Shown in pieces: positions 13,478 to 22,127 of a stretch of 39,973 nucleotides of DNA. Both the position numbers and the translations under genes were made by a program. This DNA comes from RGIG995 sp045542115 (GTDB lineage Bacteria; Bacillota; Clostridia; Oscillospirales; UBA644). The stretch covers positions 1 to 39,973 of the forward strand of contig JAZQKK010000035.1 in assembly GCA_045542115.1 (NCBI GenBank), in the 5' to 3' direction. Numbering within the stretch: the stretch's first letter is position 1; the number at the start of each line of letters is the position of its first letter. The notes under the pieces were generated by a model. The model saw only the letters and a program-made list of their open reading frames with translations. It did not search any database and was not told the DNA's origin.

Positions 13478-14488
13478 ATGATCTGGAAAAATAACGAAAC
13501 CGACTTACAGGAAGCTGCCCGTCGAATTCGTTCGGGAGAACTGGTTGCAATGCCGACCGAAACGGTATATGGCCTGGGCGCAAACGCTTTGGACAGTGAT
13601 GCAGTCCGTGCCATATTTGCGGCAAAGGGTAGACCGGCGGACAATCCTCTTATCGTTCACATCGCTCGTGTAGAGGATATGGAATTATATGCTCAAACGA
13701 GCGAATCTGCATACCGGCTGACAGAACGATTCTGGCCCGGTCCGCTGACCATTATTTTACCGAAAAAAGAAATTATTCCGTCCGTAGTTAGTGCAGGATT
13801 AGATTCCGTTGCTTTGCGATTTCCGGCGCACCCCGTGGCACAAAAATTGATCCGATATTCCGACTGCCCCATTGCAGCTCCTTCGGCCAACGTTTCTGGA
13901 AAACCCAGCGGAACGACGGCAGAACACGTACTGCACGACTTTGGAGATAGTATCGCAGGAGTTATTGACGGAGGAGCAAGTGCTTGCGGTTTGGAATCCA
14001 CGGTCGTATCGCTCTTAAACGAAGTTCCGGTTCTTCTGCGTCCCGGCTTTGTGACTCCCGAGCAATTGCGGGAGATCCTCCCATCGTTGACGATAGCAAA
14101 AGCAGTCGAAGAAGAATTAAGTAACGAAGAACGCATCCTTTCTCCCGGACTTGCCCACAAACATTACGCTCCCGGTGCGGAGACCCTCGGTCTTATCGGC
14201 GATGCACGACGGGTTGCAGAATATATTAAAGAACATTCCGAAGGCCGCAGCTATGCCGTAATGTGTTTTGAGGGCGAAGAATCGTGGTTTGAGGCAAACG
14301 TTATTATGACTTACGGTCATCGGTCGAACCCGAAGGAACAGGGAGAAAAGCTGTTTGACGTTCTTCGGTCATTGGATAAATTAAACGTAGAACGGATTTA
14401 CATCAATGCAGAACGGGGGGACGGCATTGGACTTGCCGTCTACAACCGACTTCTTCGCTCCTGCGGATTTCAAATGATTCAGGTGTAA
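13478..14488 (+). CDS. tsaC: L-threonylcarbamoyladenylate synthase (Sua5 type)
   Basis: The protein has 336 residues, the length of the two-domain Sua5 form rather than the short TsaC. It makes threonylcarbamoyl-AMP from threonine, bicarbonate and ATP for the t6A37 modification of ANN-reading tRNAs. The YrdC domain shows GELVAMPTETVYGLGANA, IFAAKGRPADNPLIVHI, RFWPGPLTIIL and APSANVSGKPSGTTAEHV. The C-terminal Sua5 domain (about 225-336) starts after SPGLAHKHYAPGAE. It follows the CPBP gene by 15 nt and precedes coaE by 4 nt. Confidence 0.93.
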   Translation: MIWKNNETDLQEAARRIRSGELVAMPTETVYGLGANALDSDAVRAIFAAKGRPADNPLIVHIARVEDMELYAQTSESAYRLTERFWPGPLTIILPKKEIIPSVVSAGLDSVALRFPAHPVAQKLIRYSDCPIAAPSANVSGKPSGTTAEHVLHDFGDSIAGVIDGGASACGLESTVVSLLNEVPVLLRPGFVTPEQLREILPSLTIAKAVEEELSNEERILSPGLAHKHYAPGAETLGLIGDARRVAEYIKEHSEGRSYAVMCFEGEESWFEANVIMTYGHRSNPKEQGEKLFDVLRSLDKLNVERIYINAERGDGIGLAVYNRLLRSCGFQMIQV

Positions 14489-14492
14489 TATT

Positions 14493-15074
14493 ATGTTTAT
14501 TCTCGGAGTTACAGGCCCCAGCGGAGCAGGAAAGGGAACTGCCTGCGAAATTTTAAAAAGTATGGGGTTCTTCCATATTGATACCGATCGATTAGTTCCC
14601 GATTTATACCCGGAAGCCCTGCCGAAACTGATTCAAAGTTTCGGTCCGAAGGTTGCTCAAAACGGAACGGTCGACAAAAAGAGATTGGCAGCCGTAGCTT
14701 TTGCCTCAGAAGAAGGAACAAACGCCTTAAATTCCATCCTGCACCCCTTAGTAATGAAGGAAGTCTCCCAAAGAATAGAACAGGCGAAGAACGAAGGTTT
14801 TTCCCGTGTTACGGTAGACGGAGCAGCACTTCTTGAAGCACACGGAGAACAGGTCTGTAATAAAATCTTATGTATCTTAGCACCCAAGGAAGTGCGAAAG
14901 GAACGAATTGCCAACCGGGATCACATTCCCGAAGAAGCAATCCAACGTCGGTTCAATGCGCAAAAAACCGATGATTTCTATATTTCCGGCTCAGACGGGG
15001 TAATCATAAATCATACCCCGGAACAACTAAAAGAAGAACTTTTGAAAATATTAAAGGAGTGGGACTATGAGTGA
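14493..15074 (+). CDS. coaE: Dephospho-CoA kinase
   Basis: The protein has 193 residues and phosphorylates the ribose 3'-OH of dephospho-CoA, the last step of CoA synthesis. The P-loop is GVTGPSGAGKGT at residues 5-16, followed by the HIDTDRLVPDLY segment typical of CoaE. The LHPLVMKEV and NRDHIPEEAIQRRFNAQ lid motifs are also visible. Its start has only a weak ribosome binding site, and it begins 4 nt after tsaC, so translational coupling is likely. Its 3' end overlaps the aminopeptidase gene by 8 nt. Confidence 0.9.
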   Translation: MFILGVTGPSGAGKGTACEILKSMGFFHIDTDRLVPDLYPEALPKLIQSFGPKVAQNGTVDKKRLAAVAFASEEGTNALNSILHPLVMKEVSQRIEQAKNEGFSRVTVDGAALLEAHGEQVCNKILCILAPKEVRKERIANRDHIPEEAIQRRFNAQKTDDFYISGSDGVIINHTPEQLKEELLKILKEWDYE

Positions 15075-16413
15075 CCTTATTAAAAAAAAGAAAAACGGAT
15101 ATCTGATTTATCCGGAAGACCAACAAAAAGCTTTTGAATACTGCGAAGGCTATAAAACTTTTTTGGACAACGGAAAAACCGAACGGTTTTGCGTGGAAGA
15201 ATCTTTGAAAATTGCAATTCAAGCCGGATTTGTTCCCTTTGAGTATGGAAAAACGTACCTCCCCGGAGATAAAGTTTATTACGTGCAACACGACCGCGCT
15301 GTAATTTATGCAATCATCGGTTCTGCGCCTGTTACAGAAGGATTTAACATCACGGCAGCTCACGTAGATTGTCCCCGTCTGGATCTGAAACAAGTTCCGA
15401 TGTATGAAGATGGTGGTCTGACACTGCTAAAAACCCATTATTACGGCGGAGTCCGGAAGTATCAATGGGTCGCGTTGCCCTTAGCGATCTGCGGTGTTAT
15501 TTGCAAGCGCAACGGAGAAGTCGTACGGGTTGATATCGGAAATGCTCCCGAAGACCCTGTTTTCTATATTTCCGACCTGTTGCCCCACTTGGCAAAAGAT
15601 CAAAAAGAAATTGCCGGGGAAGACCTGAACATCATCATCGGTTCGAAACCCGATGCCGACGCAGAAGATCAACCCTATAAGACGGCAATCCTGAAACTGC
15701 TCAACGAAAAATACGGCATTACCGAAGAAGATTTTGAAACGGCAGACTTGTCTTTGGTACCCGCCGGAAAAGCGCGAGACCTTGGTTTTGACCGCAGTAT
15801 GATTTCCGCTTACGGCCACGACGACCGAATTTGTGCATACCCCGAATTGACCGCCCTTCTTTCTCTGAACGGGATCCCAAAGAAAACTTGCGTGGCTGTT
15901 TTTGCTGACCGGGAAGAAGTGGGCAGTATGGGCATTTCGGGAATGCGTAGTTCCTACGTCTCCGACTTTTTGACAGAACTTTGCGGAAATGCAAACGCCC
16001 GGCAGGCATTCGCAAACTCGTGTGCACTCTCCGCAGACGTCAACGCAGCGTTCGATCCCTCTTATCCCTCTGTGTACGAGAAACGCAACAGCGCTTTAAT
16101 CAATCACGGAGTCGCAATTTCCAAGTATACAGGCTCTCGCGGTAAGGGTGGATGTTCGGAAGCACCGGCAGAATTGCTGGCAAGAATCTTCAAGATTTTT
16201 GACGACAACGGCGTTCTGTATCAAACTTCGGAATTAGGAAAGGTAGACCAAGGAGGCGGCGGGACGGTATCTCAATTCTTGGCAGATCGCAATATTCTCG
16301 TATTGGATATCGGCGTAGCGTTACTTTCGATGCACGCCCCCTATGAAGTAGCCGGGAAATTAGATATTTACCATATGCACAAGGCCTGCCTTGCATTTTA
16401 CGAAAATTATTGA
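15067..16413 (+). CDS. M18 family zinc aminopeptidase
   Basis: The protein has 448 residues, typical of the M18 (aspartyl aminopeptidase) family, which forms dodecameric cytosolic tetrahedra. It removes N-terminal, often acidic, residues from peptides. Metal and catalytic positions are visible in TAAHVDCPRLDLK, SAYGHDDRICAYPEL, VFADREEVGSMG, SADVNAAFDPSYPS and LSMHAPYEVAGK. AAAGGAG lies 7 nt before the ATG, inside the end of coaE. It is the last gene of the operon; a hairpin follows at 16429-16474. Confidence 0.9.
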   Translation: MSDLIKKKKNGYLIYPEDQQKAFEYCEGYKTFLDNGKTERFCVEESLKIAIQAGFVPFEYGKTYLPGDKVYYVQHDRAVIYAIIGSAPVTEGFNITAAHVDCPRLDLKQVPMYEDGGLTLLKTHYYGGVRKYQWVALPLAICGVICKRNGEVVRVDIGNAPEDPVFYISDLLPHLAKDQKEIAGEDLNIIIGSKPDADAEDQPYKTAILKLLNEKYGITEEDFETADLSLVPAGKARDLGFDRSMISAYGHDDRICAYPELTALLSLNGIPKKTCVAVFADREEVGSMGISGMRSSYVSDFLTELCGNANARQAFANSCALSADVNAAFDPSYPSVYEKRNSALINHGVAISKYTGSRGKGGCSEAPAELLARIFKIFDDNGVLYQTSELGKVDQGGGGTVSQFLADRNILVLDIGVALLSMHAPYEVAGKLDIYHMHKACLAFYENY

Positions 16414-16428
16414 CGCAAAAAGGAAATC

Positions 16429-16474
16429 CCCCGATGATTTACTTTGAAATGTTCCGCTGTTAAAATCACCGGGG
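16429..16474. terminator. Hairpin between convergent genes
   Basis: CCCCG 16429-16433 plus TGATTT 16435-16440 pair with AAATCA 16463-16468 plus CGGGG 16470-16474. It sits between the aminopeptidase and the convergent oxidoreductase, whose stop codon lies within it. No clear U-run follows, so its efficiency is uncertain. Confidence 0.5.
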
Positions 16475-17293
16475 CACTCTGACTAGGGTACCGGGGGTTT
16501 TCAGGGCGTTAAGAGCCGCTTCCCTGATAGCCATAACCTCCAGGGTGCGCTCTTTGGTTACAGGGGGGATACCTGTACGGAAAAATTCCACCGTGGCCTC
16601 TGCCTGCAACTGAAAGTAGTTGGATTCCGCCTTCCGGTACTCTTTGGTACCATCGAGCTGTTCCAGTACCAGAGCGAAGGGGACTTTCTTGCCATCCACC
16701 ATTCCGGCCCTCCTGTCATCGGGATAGGAAATGGAGAAAGCATTGGCATTCCCCATAGGCAGAGCGCAAACGGTATCCGCGCCGGAGCCCAGCAGTTTTA
16801 CCACCATTTCCGTATGATGTACCAGATAGTTTTCTGGCGTTCCGCCTCCACCGAAGGTCAACACTGTTTTAAACTCACCCTCCACCTCTTCCGCAAACCC
16901 CAAAGACGAGGAGGTGTACATAGGAGTATGGTACTGTTCCGCCAAGGCAAAAATCTTCTTTGCCGTTTCCAGGTCGGGGGCAAAAGTTTTATCAATATAG
17001 GTGGGTTTTCCGTAGGGGAGAACAGCTTCTGCCAAGCGTAGATGGCTTTCCGGATCGTCCGGAGCAAAAATCATAATCGCATCGCAAGCATCGCAGACTT
17101 CTCTGGGGGTTTTACATTCCTGTACGCCAAATTCCGCACACCATTGTGCCGTGGTTTTCCCGTTCACCGGGGAGACGTCCTCCTCGGCCCAAGCGTGGGT
17201 CACGATGGCATCGGGAGCAGTTTTCTTTAACATTTCGGGGAAATGGTTGGCGTGCCATTCACTCAAATACAAGTCAATAAATCCGATCTTCAT
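16466..17293 (-). CDS. Short Gfo/Idh/MocA-like oxidoreductase
   Basis: The protein has 275 residues, shorter than the usual 330-400. The Rossmann start is MKIGFIDLYLSEWHANHF, without the normal GxGxxG. The segments CDAIMIFAPDDPESH, EAVLPYGKPTYIDKTFAPD and TSSSLGFAEEVEG correspond to the family's NAD(P)-binding half and its EKP motif, here DKT. The C-terminal half is reduced. With the missing glycine motif it may be a divergent sugar or inositol dehydrogenase, or a non-catalytic partner of the next gene. It is 11 nt downstream of a full-length homologue in the same operon. Confidence 0.75.
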   Translation of the reverse strand: MKIGFIDLYLSEWHANHFPEMLKKTAPDAIVTHAWAEEDVSPVNGKTTAQWCAEFGVQECKTPREVCDACDAIMIFAPDDPESHLRLAEAVLPYGKPTYIDKTFAPDLETAKKIFALAEQYHTPMYTSSSLGFAEEVEGEFKTVLTFGGGGTPENYLVHHTEMVVKLLGSGADTVCALPMGNANAFSISYPDDRRAGMVDGKKVPFALVLEQLDGTKEYRKAESNYFQLQAEATVEFFRTGIPPVTKERTLEVMAIREAALNALKTPGTLVRVPR

Positions 17294-17304
17294 ACGAATC
17301 CCTC

Positions 17305-18366
17305 CTACAAACGGATTTCACTCCGCTCTTTCGCAGAGCGGTACAGAGCATCCAGCAGTTTCATACTTTCCAGAATATTGTCGATATGGTTTCGGGTCTT
17401 CTCACCGGTACGAATGGCCCGAAGGAAGGCTTCGTCTTCTTTCAGATACATATCGGGTAATTCGTGGTCGGTAACCACCGATTCCAGAGTTTCAGAGAAG
17501 AAAAATTCAAACTGTTTTCCGTAGGTCAGCCGAGCACCTCCCTTGTCTCCCAGAAAATCCACGTACATTTCACCCTTATCCAGATTTTGTGCCCAAGCGC
17601 CGTTCAAAGAGATGCTGGCTTTCTCGGTGCGAATGTGACCGGTGACGAAATCTTCCACATCGTTCACTCCATTTTCGGGATCCGCCGTTTCTTCTGCCCA
17701 CATTTTCCGATAGCGATACCCTTTCATATCCTTGGCCGTACCGTTGTACACATCGCAAGTGACAGTTTCGGGCTTGGCTCCCCCGAGAATATAGAGAATT
17801 AAATCCAGGAAATGAATCCCCCAGTCAATGAGAACGCCGCCGCCGGCCTGGGATTTTATGGTGAATGGACCACCCAGACCTGGAATACTCCGGCAACTAC
17901 GAAAAGAACAGTATACGTGATAAATATTCCCGAATTTTCCTTCCCGATTCCATTGTTCCAGACGTTCCACGGAACCCTGATATCGGTTACAAACCCCGAT
18001 ATTCAGCACCTTACCCCGGGCCTTAGCTTCTTTGGCCATTTCCTGAGAAAGAGCGTAGTTAACCGTGATGGGTTTTTCACAAAATACGTGTTTCCCCGCA
18101 CTCAGAGCATCCATCGTGACGGTATAATGGGCAAAGTTGGGGGTCAAAACGAAAACCGCTTCCACTTCCGGGTCAGCAAGAGCAATCTGATAATCGGTAG
18201 TGACCAGCTCCACGAAGCCATACTGCTCCTTTATAGCTGCGGCCTTTTCTTCGATCAGATCGCAGGCGTATTTGACCCGGATTCCTTCCATTTTCGCAAA
18301 CGCTGGGAAATGGGCATTTTTGGCAATACGTCCGCATCCAATCACAGCAATGACAGGTTTGTTCAT
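17305..18366 (-). CDS. Gfo/Idh/MocA family oxidoreductase
   Basis: The protein has 353 residues. The N-terminal NAD(P)-binding fold has AVIGCGRIAKNAHFPAF, and the family signature EKP is present in AGKHVFCEKPITVNY. The C-terminal alpha/beta domain includes GGVLIDWGIHFLDLILYILGG, matching the GGG-D-H substrate loop. Such enzymes oxidise or reduce sugars, inositols or their derivatives; the substrate cannot be read here. GGAGGATTATGTT precedes the ATG. The operon is divergent from the AraC regulator at 18561, which probably controls it in response to a sugar. Confidence 0.88.
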   Translation of the reverse strand: MNKPVIAVIGCGRIAKNAHFPAFAKMEGIRVKYACDLIEEKAAAIKEQYGFVELVTTDYQIALADPEVEAVFVLTPNFAHYTVTMDALSAGKHVFCEKPITVNYALSQEMAKEAKARGKVLNIGVCNRYQGSVERLEQWNREGKFGNIYHVYCSFRSCRSIPGLGGPFTIKSQAGGGVLIDWGIHFLDLILYILGGAKPETVTCDVYNGTAKDMKGYRYRKMWAEETADPENGVNDVEDFVTGHIRTEKASISLNGAWAQNLDKGEMYVDFLGDKGGARLTYGKQFEFFFSETLESVVTDHELPDMYLKEDEAFLRAIRTGEKTRNHIDNILESMKLLDALYRSAKERSEIRL

Positions 18367-18400
18367 AACATAATCCTCCTATTGGAAGTATTTCACCTTC

Positions 18401-18429
18401 ATTATAATGATCTTCCCTCGGAATGTAAA
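18401..18429 (-). promoter_or_regulatory. Promoter of the two-oxidoreductase operon
   Basis: On the minus strand TTTACA (18424-18429) and TATAAT (18401-18406) are 17 nt apart, 35 nt upstream of the start codon. Confidence 0.7.
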
Positions 18430-18511
18430 TAGCGAAACTTTTTATGTTTTTTAGCATTTCTTTGGATTTCTTAGAAATATACGAAAAATCCCTTAATTAA
18501 ATTTATTATTT

Positions 18512-18541
18512 TTGTTAAAAACATTAATTATGCAGTACAAT
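18512..18541 (+). promoter_or_regulatory. Probable promoter of the AraC-type regulator
   Basis: TTGTTA 18512-18517 and TACAAT 18536-18541 are 18 nt apart, just before the AGGAGG of the regulator gene. It leaves only a short 5' leader. Confidence 0.5.
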
Positions 18542-18560
18542 AAGCCCAGGAGGGGATCTT

Positions 18561-19430
18561 ATAAACAAGGACACTACGCGAAAATACCGTTATCGCACGA
18601 ACCATTCATATATTTCGTCCCCCGTGTCGTATAGAGCAATAGAATTGTATCAGATCGGTCGGTTATACTGTGAAGGCGGAACGGAGATTGCCTTACATCC
18701 CCATTTGACCTGGATCGAACTGACGGTGATTACCGCCGGTCGGGGACAGGCAGAGACGAACGGCGAACGGGTATCCCTGCAACAAGGAGACATCCATCTG
18801 TCCTTTCCGGGAGATCTTCACTGCATCACATCCGATTCCAACGCCCCTTTGGAATACGATTTTCTTTCCTTTTGGAGCAAAGACCCGGAACTGTTGAGTC
18901 TTCTGGAAGAAACAGTCACCTTATGCAAAACCAAAGGCATAAATCTATTTCAGGATCAACGGATTTCCGATCTTGTTAGCGCCGGCATTGGTGAAAGCAA
19001 CACCGTGGATAACTGGTCGAAAAAGTTGCTGGAATCCATTCTGGAACAAATCGTCTATTCCCTGATCCGCCGGGTACGAAACCACAGCATTCCATCGACC
19101 GCAATCTCTTCCGCTGACGAAATGTGCTATCAAATGATGCAGTATATGGACACCCACGTATACTCCTTAAAAAATCTTTCCCAATTGGCGGAAGCTATGA
19201 ATTATAATTACAGTTATCTTTCAGATATTTTCCGTTCTGTCACCGGAAACACCCTGCAACATTATCTCCGGGATCGGAAACTGGAACGGGCTCAACTGCT
19301 GATTCGGGAAGGAGTTCCCTTGGGACAGATTGCGGAATTACTGCAATATTCTTCCATCTACACATTCTCCCGAGCTTTTCGGGACCGTTACGGCATTCCC
19401 CCGGGACAATACCGAAAAGGGCAATCGTAA
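18561..19430 (+). CDS. AraC family regulator with probable AUA start
   Basis: From the proposed ATA start the protein has 289 residues. A cupin sensor domain occupies roughly residues 35-120 (ELTVITAGRGQAETNGE, GDIHLSFPGDLHCI). The C-terminal AraC/XylS DNA-binding domain has two HTHs (NLSQLAEAMNYNYSYLSDIF and LIREGVPLGQIAELLQYSS, then FSRAFRDRYGIPPGQYR). AGGAGG at 18549-18554 lies 6 nt before ATA, perfect spacing. Codons after ATA read NKDTTRKYRYRTNHSYISS, which looks like a genuine N-terminus of this group. The first standard in-frame start, GTG at 18624, has no ribosome binding site. Divergent from the Gfo/Idh operon, it is the likely regulator of that operon. Confidence 0.85.
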   Translation: MNKDTTRKYRYRTNHSYISSPVSYRAIELYQIGRLYCEGGTEIALHPHLTWIELTVITAGRGQAETNGERVSLQQGDIHLSFPGDLHCITSDSNAPLEYDFLSFWSKDPELLSLLEETVTLCKTKGINLFQDQRISDLVSAGIGESNTVDNWSKKLLESILEQIVYSLIRRVRNHSIPSTAISSADEMCYQMMQYMDTHVYSLKNLSQLAEAMNYNYSYLSDIFRSVTGNTLQHYLRDRKLERAQLLIREGVPLGQIAELLQYSSIYTFSRAFRDRYGIPPGQYRKGQS

Positions 19431-19433
19431 CAG

Positions 19434-19485
19434 AAAAAACCGTTCTCCCTTACTTTTTGGAAAAAAGGGAGAACGGTTTTCTTTT
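19434..19485. terminator. Strong bidirectional terminator
   Basis: AAAACCGTTCTCCCTT 19436-19451 pairs with 19465-19480, with A and T runs on either side. It separates the AraC gene from the convergent E1 gene. Confidence 0.9.
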
Positions 19486-19529
19486 CCGAAGAAACGTTTT
19501 CTTCGGGTAATTTTTCAATACACTACTCT

Positions 19530-21968
19530 TTAAACACCATTCTTCAAACGACGAAGTTTTTCTTCTTGTGAGAAGTCTTTTTCAGGAATATGACCGGTGA
19601 TGGGAATCAGTTTTTCGTGAATAATATCAACGATTCCTTGGGCATCGGGGAAGAAATTTTTGCTAATATCCGTTGTCGGAGCAATCCAATTTCGGCACCC
19701 GTAAACCACCGGTGCACATAGCAACCGGTCAAAAGCAAATTCTGTAACGTTATGGGCAATTTCCTTTAAAAAGGCCCCGCGTTCTACTTCGTTCCCTACC
19801 AACAAGAGTTTCCCAGTTTTTTTCACCGATTGCAACAGGATATCATAGTCAAAGGGCACCAATGAACGGGCATCTATAATTTCTGCGGAAATTCCATATC
19901 CCCCTAAAAAATCTGCTGCGGCCATTGCAGAATACAACGCGGAACCTATCGTAAGAATCGTTATATCCCGTCCTTCCCGCTTTACATCCGGGACACCAAT
20001 GGGGAGCTCATAAGATTTCATCGGCACACCGTCGGTCTGGAATTGCTCGCCAACCCCATAAAGGTCTTGGGATTCAAAAATAACGACCGGGTCGGTTCCA
20101 TTCAACGCTGAGGTCAACAGGCCTTTCGCATCGTACGGTGTTGCAGGAAAAAGTACCTTTAATCCGGGAACGTGGGTCACCAATGCGGTAAAATCCTGAG
20201 CGTGCTGTGTTCCGTACAATGACCCAATCGCAATCCGAAGGACCACCGGCATTTTCAAATGCCCGGCACTCATAAACTGCCACTTGGAAAGCTGATTAAA
20301 AATCTCATCCCCGGCGCACCCAAGAAAATCGCAAAACGGCAATTCCACCACCGTCCGTCCCCCGGCGATGGCATAGCCCACCGCAGTAGCAACGATAGCC
20401 GATTCTGAAATAGGCGTATTAAAAAACCGATGATAGGGGAGAGCCTCGGTCAGACCTTCATAAACACCGTATGGACCGCCCCAGTCCCGAACCTCTTCTC
20501 CGTACGCAATCAACGAGGAATCCTGATAAAATTTATCAAAAATTGCCTCAAACACGGCATCTCGTAAAGATACGCCGGTATCATTTTCTGTTTGGCATCT
20601 GGGTTTCCGAGAAATCGCTCGGACTCTCGGGTTATCTTCTTTTTCAAGGAGTGTATCGCAGGGACCATCTCCAAAAGAGATTATGCGCTGATTGGAATAC
20701 ATAAAGGATTCAAGAGTTTTATCTCCATCATCATTTTGATGCGGTGTAACCCTTTGGTCTGCACACAATTGAAAGATCCGAAGTATGGTCTCGTCCACAG
20801 AGTTCGTAATTTGGGAGATTTGTTCTTCGGAAACAATGCCGGCCGAAACCAATTCTCTGTGATATGCAGTAATAGGGTCTTGCTCAATCCAAGTCAGAAC
20901 TTCTTCTTTGGTGCGATAAGATTCGTGGTCTGATGCGGAATGAGGTGAGATTCGATAGGTGACGACATCCAAAAGAACCGGGCCTTTTCCTTGGGATATC
21001 AGATCCATTTTGCGCTTCATCGCATCCATCACAGCCAACGGATTACTTCCATCGACCCGCTCTGCATATAATCCGGTGGGGGAAACCCCAGCTCCGATAC
21101 GGGCAAGTTCACCAAATGCCATTGTTTCTCCAACGGTTTGACCGCCCATTCCATAAAAATTATTAAAGAAATTGAAAATAATGGGCAAGCCGCCCTTATA
21201 AGAATCTTCCCAAAGAGTGTTATATTGGTCCATAGAAGCAAAATTCATTGCTTCCCACACGGGGCCACGCCCCAAAGCACCGTCGCCAACGTTTGAAACA
21301 ACAATACCGGGTTTTTTATTTACCTTTTTGTACAAGGCCGCCCCAACGGCAATCGGGGCAGAAGCTCCGACAATCGCATTATTCGGATACATTCCGAAAG
21401 GCGGGAAAAATGCATGCATCGACCCGGAAAGCCCTTGCTGAAATCCAGTAGGACACGCCAATATTTCCGCCATTGTTCCATAAATCAGAAAATCTTCCGC
21501 AAGAGTGCGAATGGTAGAATCCTCTCGGAAAATAATAGATTTAATTTTACCACCGTCATATTCTTCAAGAACTTGATTTAATTCTTTCTCAGACAGTTTT
21601 CGAATCGCAGAAAGCCCTTTGGCAAGAACCTCCCCGTGGCTCCGATGAGAGCCGAATACAAGGTCATCAGCAGACAAGAAAAAGGCCTGGCCTACCGCCG
21701 CGGCTTCCTGACCGAGTGACAAATGCAACGGCCCCTGATAATTATAGGAAATCCCTGCATACTCTCCGAATTTTTTTATATCAAAAAGCAACGATTCAAA
21801 TACCCGTATCAGGTACATATCCCGAAAAATGCCAATCAATTCTTCATCGCTATAATAATTTCTTGCTTCACGCAACGACTGGGAATACTGATTCATCGGA
21901 ATATCGTCGATATGAATCATTCCCTTTTTCCGAACTTCTTTCGGATCAACAAATATACTCTTCGGCAT
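19530..21968 (-). CDS. Fused alpha/beta thiamine-diphosphate 2-oxoacid dehydrogenase E1
   Basis: The protein has 812 residues. Residues 40-400 are an E1-alpha domain with the ThDP motif GDGALGRGPVWEAMNFAS (GDG at 228-230) ending near the paired Asn at 269-270. Residues about 475-800 are an E1-beta (transketolase-like) domain with GEEVRDWGGPYGVYEGL, RFFNTPISESAIVATAVGYA and VVELPFCDFLGCAGDEI. In branched-chain, acetoin or pyruvate complexes these are usually separate chains that feed an E2 acyltransferase. No E2 or E3 gene is in the window, so the substrate and complex are unknown. It has its own consensus promoter and is monocistronic here. Confidence 0.85.
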   Translation of the reverse strand: MPKSIFVDPKEVRKKGMIHIDDIPMNQYSQSLREARNYYSDEELIGIFRDMYLIRVFESLLFDIKKFGEYAGISYNYQGPLHLSLGQEAAAVGQAFFLSADDLVFGSHRSHGEVLAKGLSAIRKLSEKELNQVLEEYDGGKIKSIIFREDSTIRTLAEDFLIYGTMAEILACPTGFQQGLSGSMHAFFPPFGMYPNNAIVGASAPIAVGAALYKKVNKKPGIVVSNVGDGALGRGPVWEAMNFASMDQYNTLWEDSYKGGLPIIFNFFNNFYGMGGQTVGETMAFGELARIGAGVSPTGLYAERVDGSNPLAVMDAMKRKMDLISQGKGPVLLDVVTYRISPHSASDHESYRTKEEVLTWIEQDPITAYHRELVSAGIVSEEQISQITNSVDETILRIFQLCADQRVTPHQNDDGDKTLESFMYSNQRIISFGDGPCDTLLEKEDNPRVRAISRKPRCQTENDTGVSLRDAVFEAIFDKFYQDSSLIAYGEEVRDWGGPYGVYEGLTEALPYHRFFNTPISESAIVATAVGYAIAGGRTVVELPFCDFLGCAGDEIFNQLSKWQFMSAGHLKMPVVLRIAIGSLYGTQHAQDFTALVTHVPGLKVLFPATPYDAKGLLTSALNGTDPVVIFESQDLYGVGEQFQTDGVPMKSYELPIGVPDVKREGRDITILTIGSALYSAMAAADFLGGYGISAEIIDARSLVPFDYDILLQSVKKTGKLLLVGNEVERGAFLKEIAHNVTEFAFDRLLCAPVVYGCRNWIAPTTDISKNFFPDAQGIVDIIHEKLIPITGHIPEKDFSQEEKLRRLKNGV

Positions 21969-22003
21969 ACCGTGTCCGGTCTCCTTTACATACAGTTATA
22001 ATT

Positions 22004-22032
22004 ATTATACTATAAAAGTTTTCCTATGTCAA
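22004..22032 (-). promoter_or_regulatory. Consensus sigma-A promoter of the E1 gene
   Basis: On the minus strand TTGACA (22027-22032) and TATAAT (22004-22009) are 17 nt apart. AAAGGAG follows before the start codon. Confidence 0.88.
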
Positions 22033-22127
22033 GAGGCGGAAATTCAGTGAGAGTCGAAAAACCCGCATAATTCATATTCTCCGGGAAAAACTGTTAAGAC
22101 CTAAATTCTTTGATTCCGGAGGAAACG

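Noticed and set aside
22110..22127. Upstream TTG start for the glucan synthase
   Set aside because: ATG at 22128 follows GGAGGAAACG with correct spacing; the TTG has no ribosome binding site.
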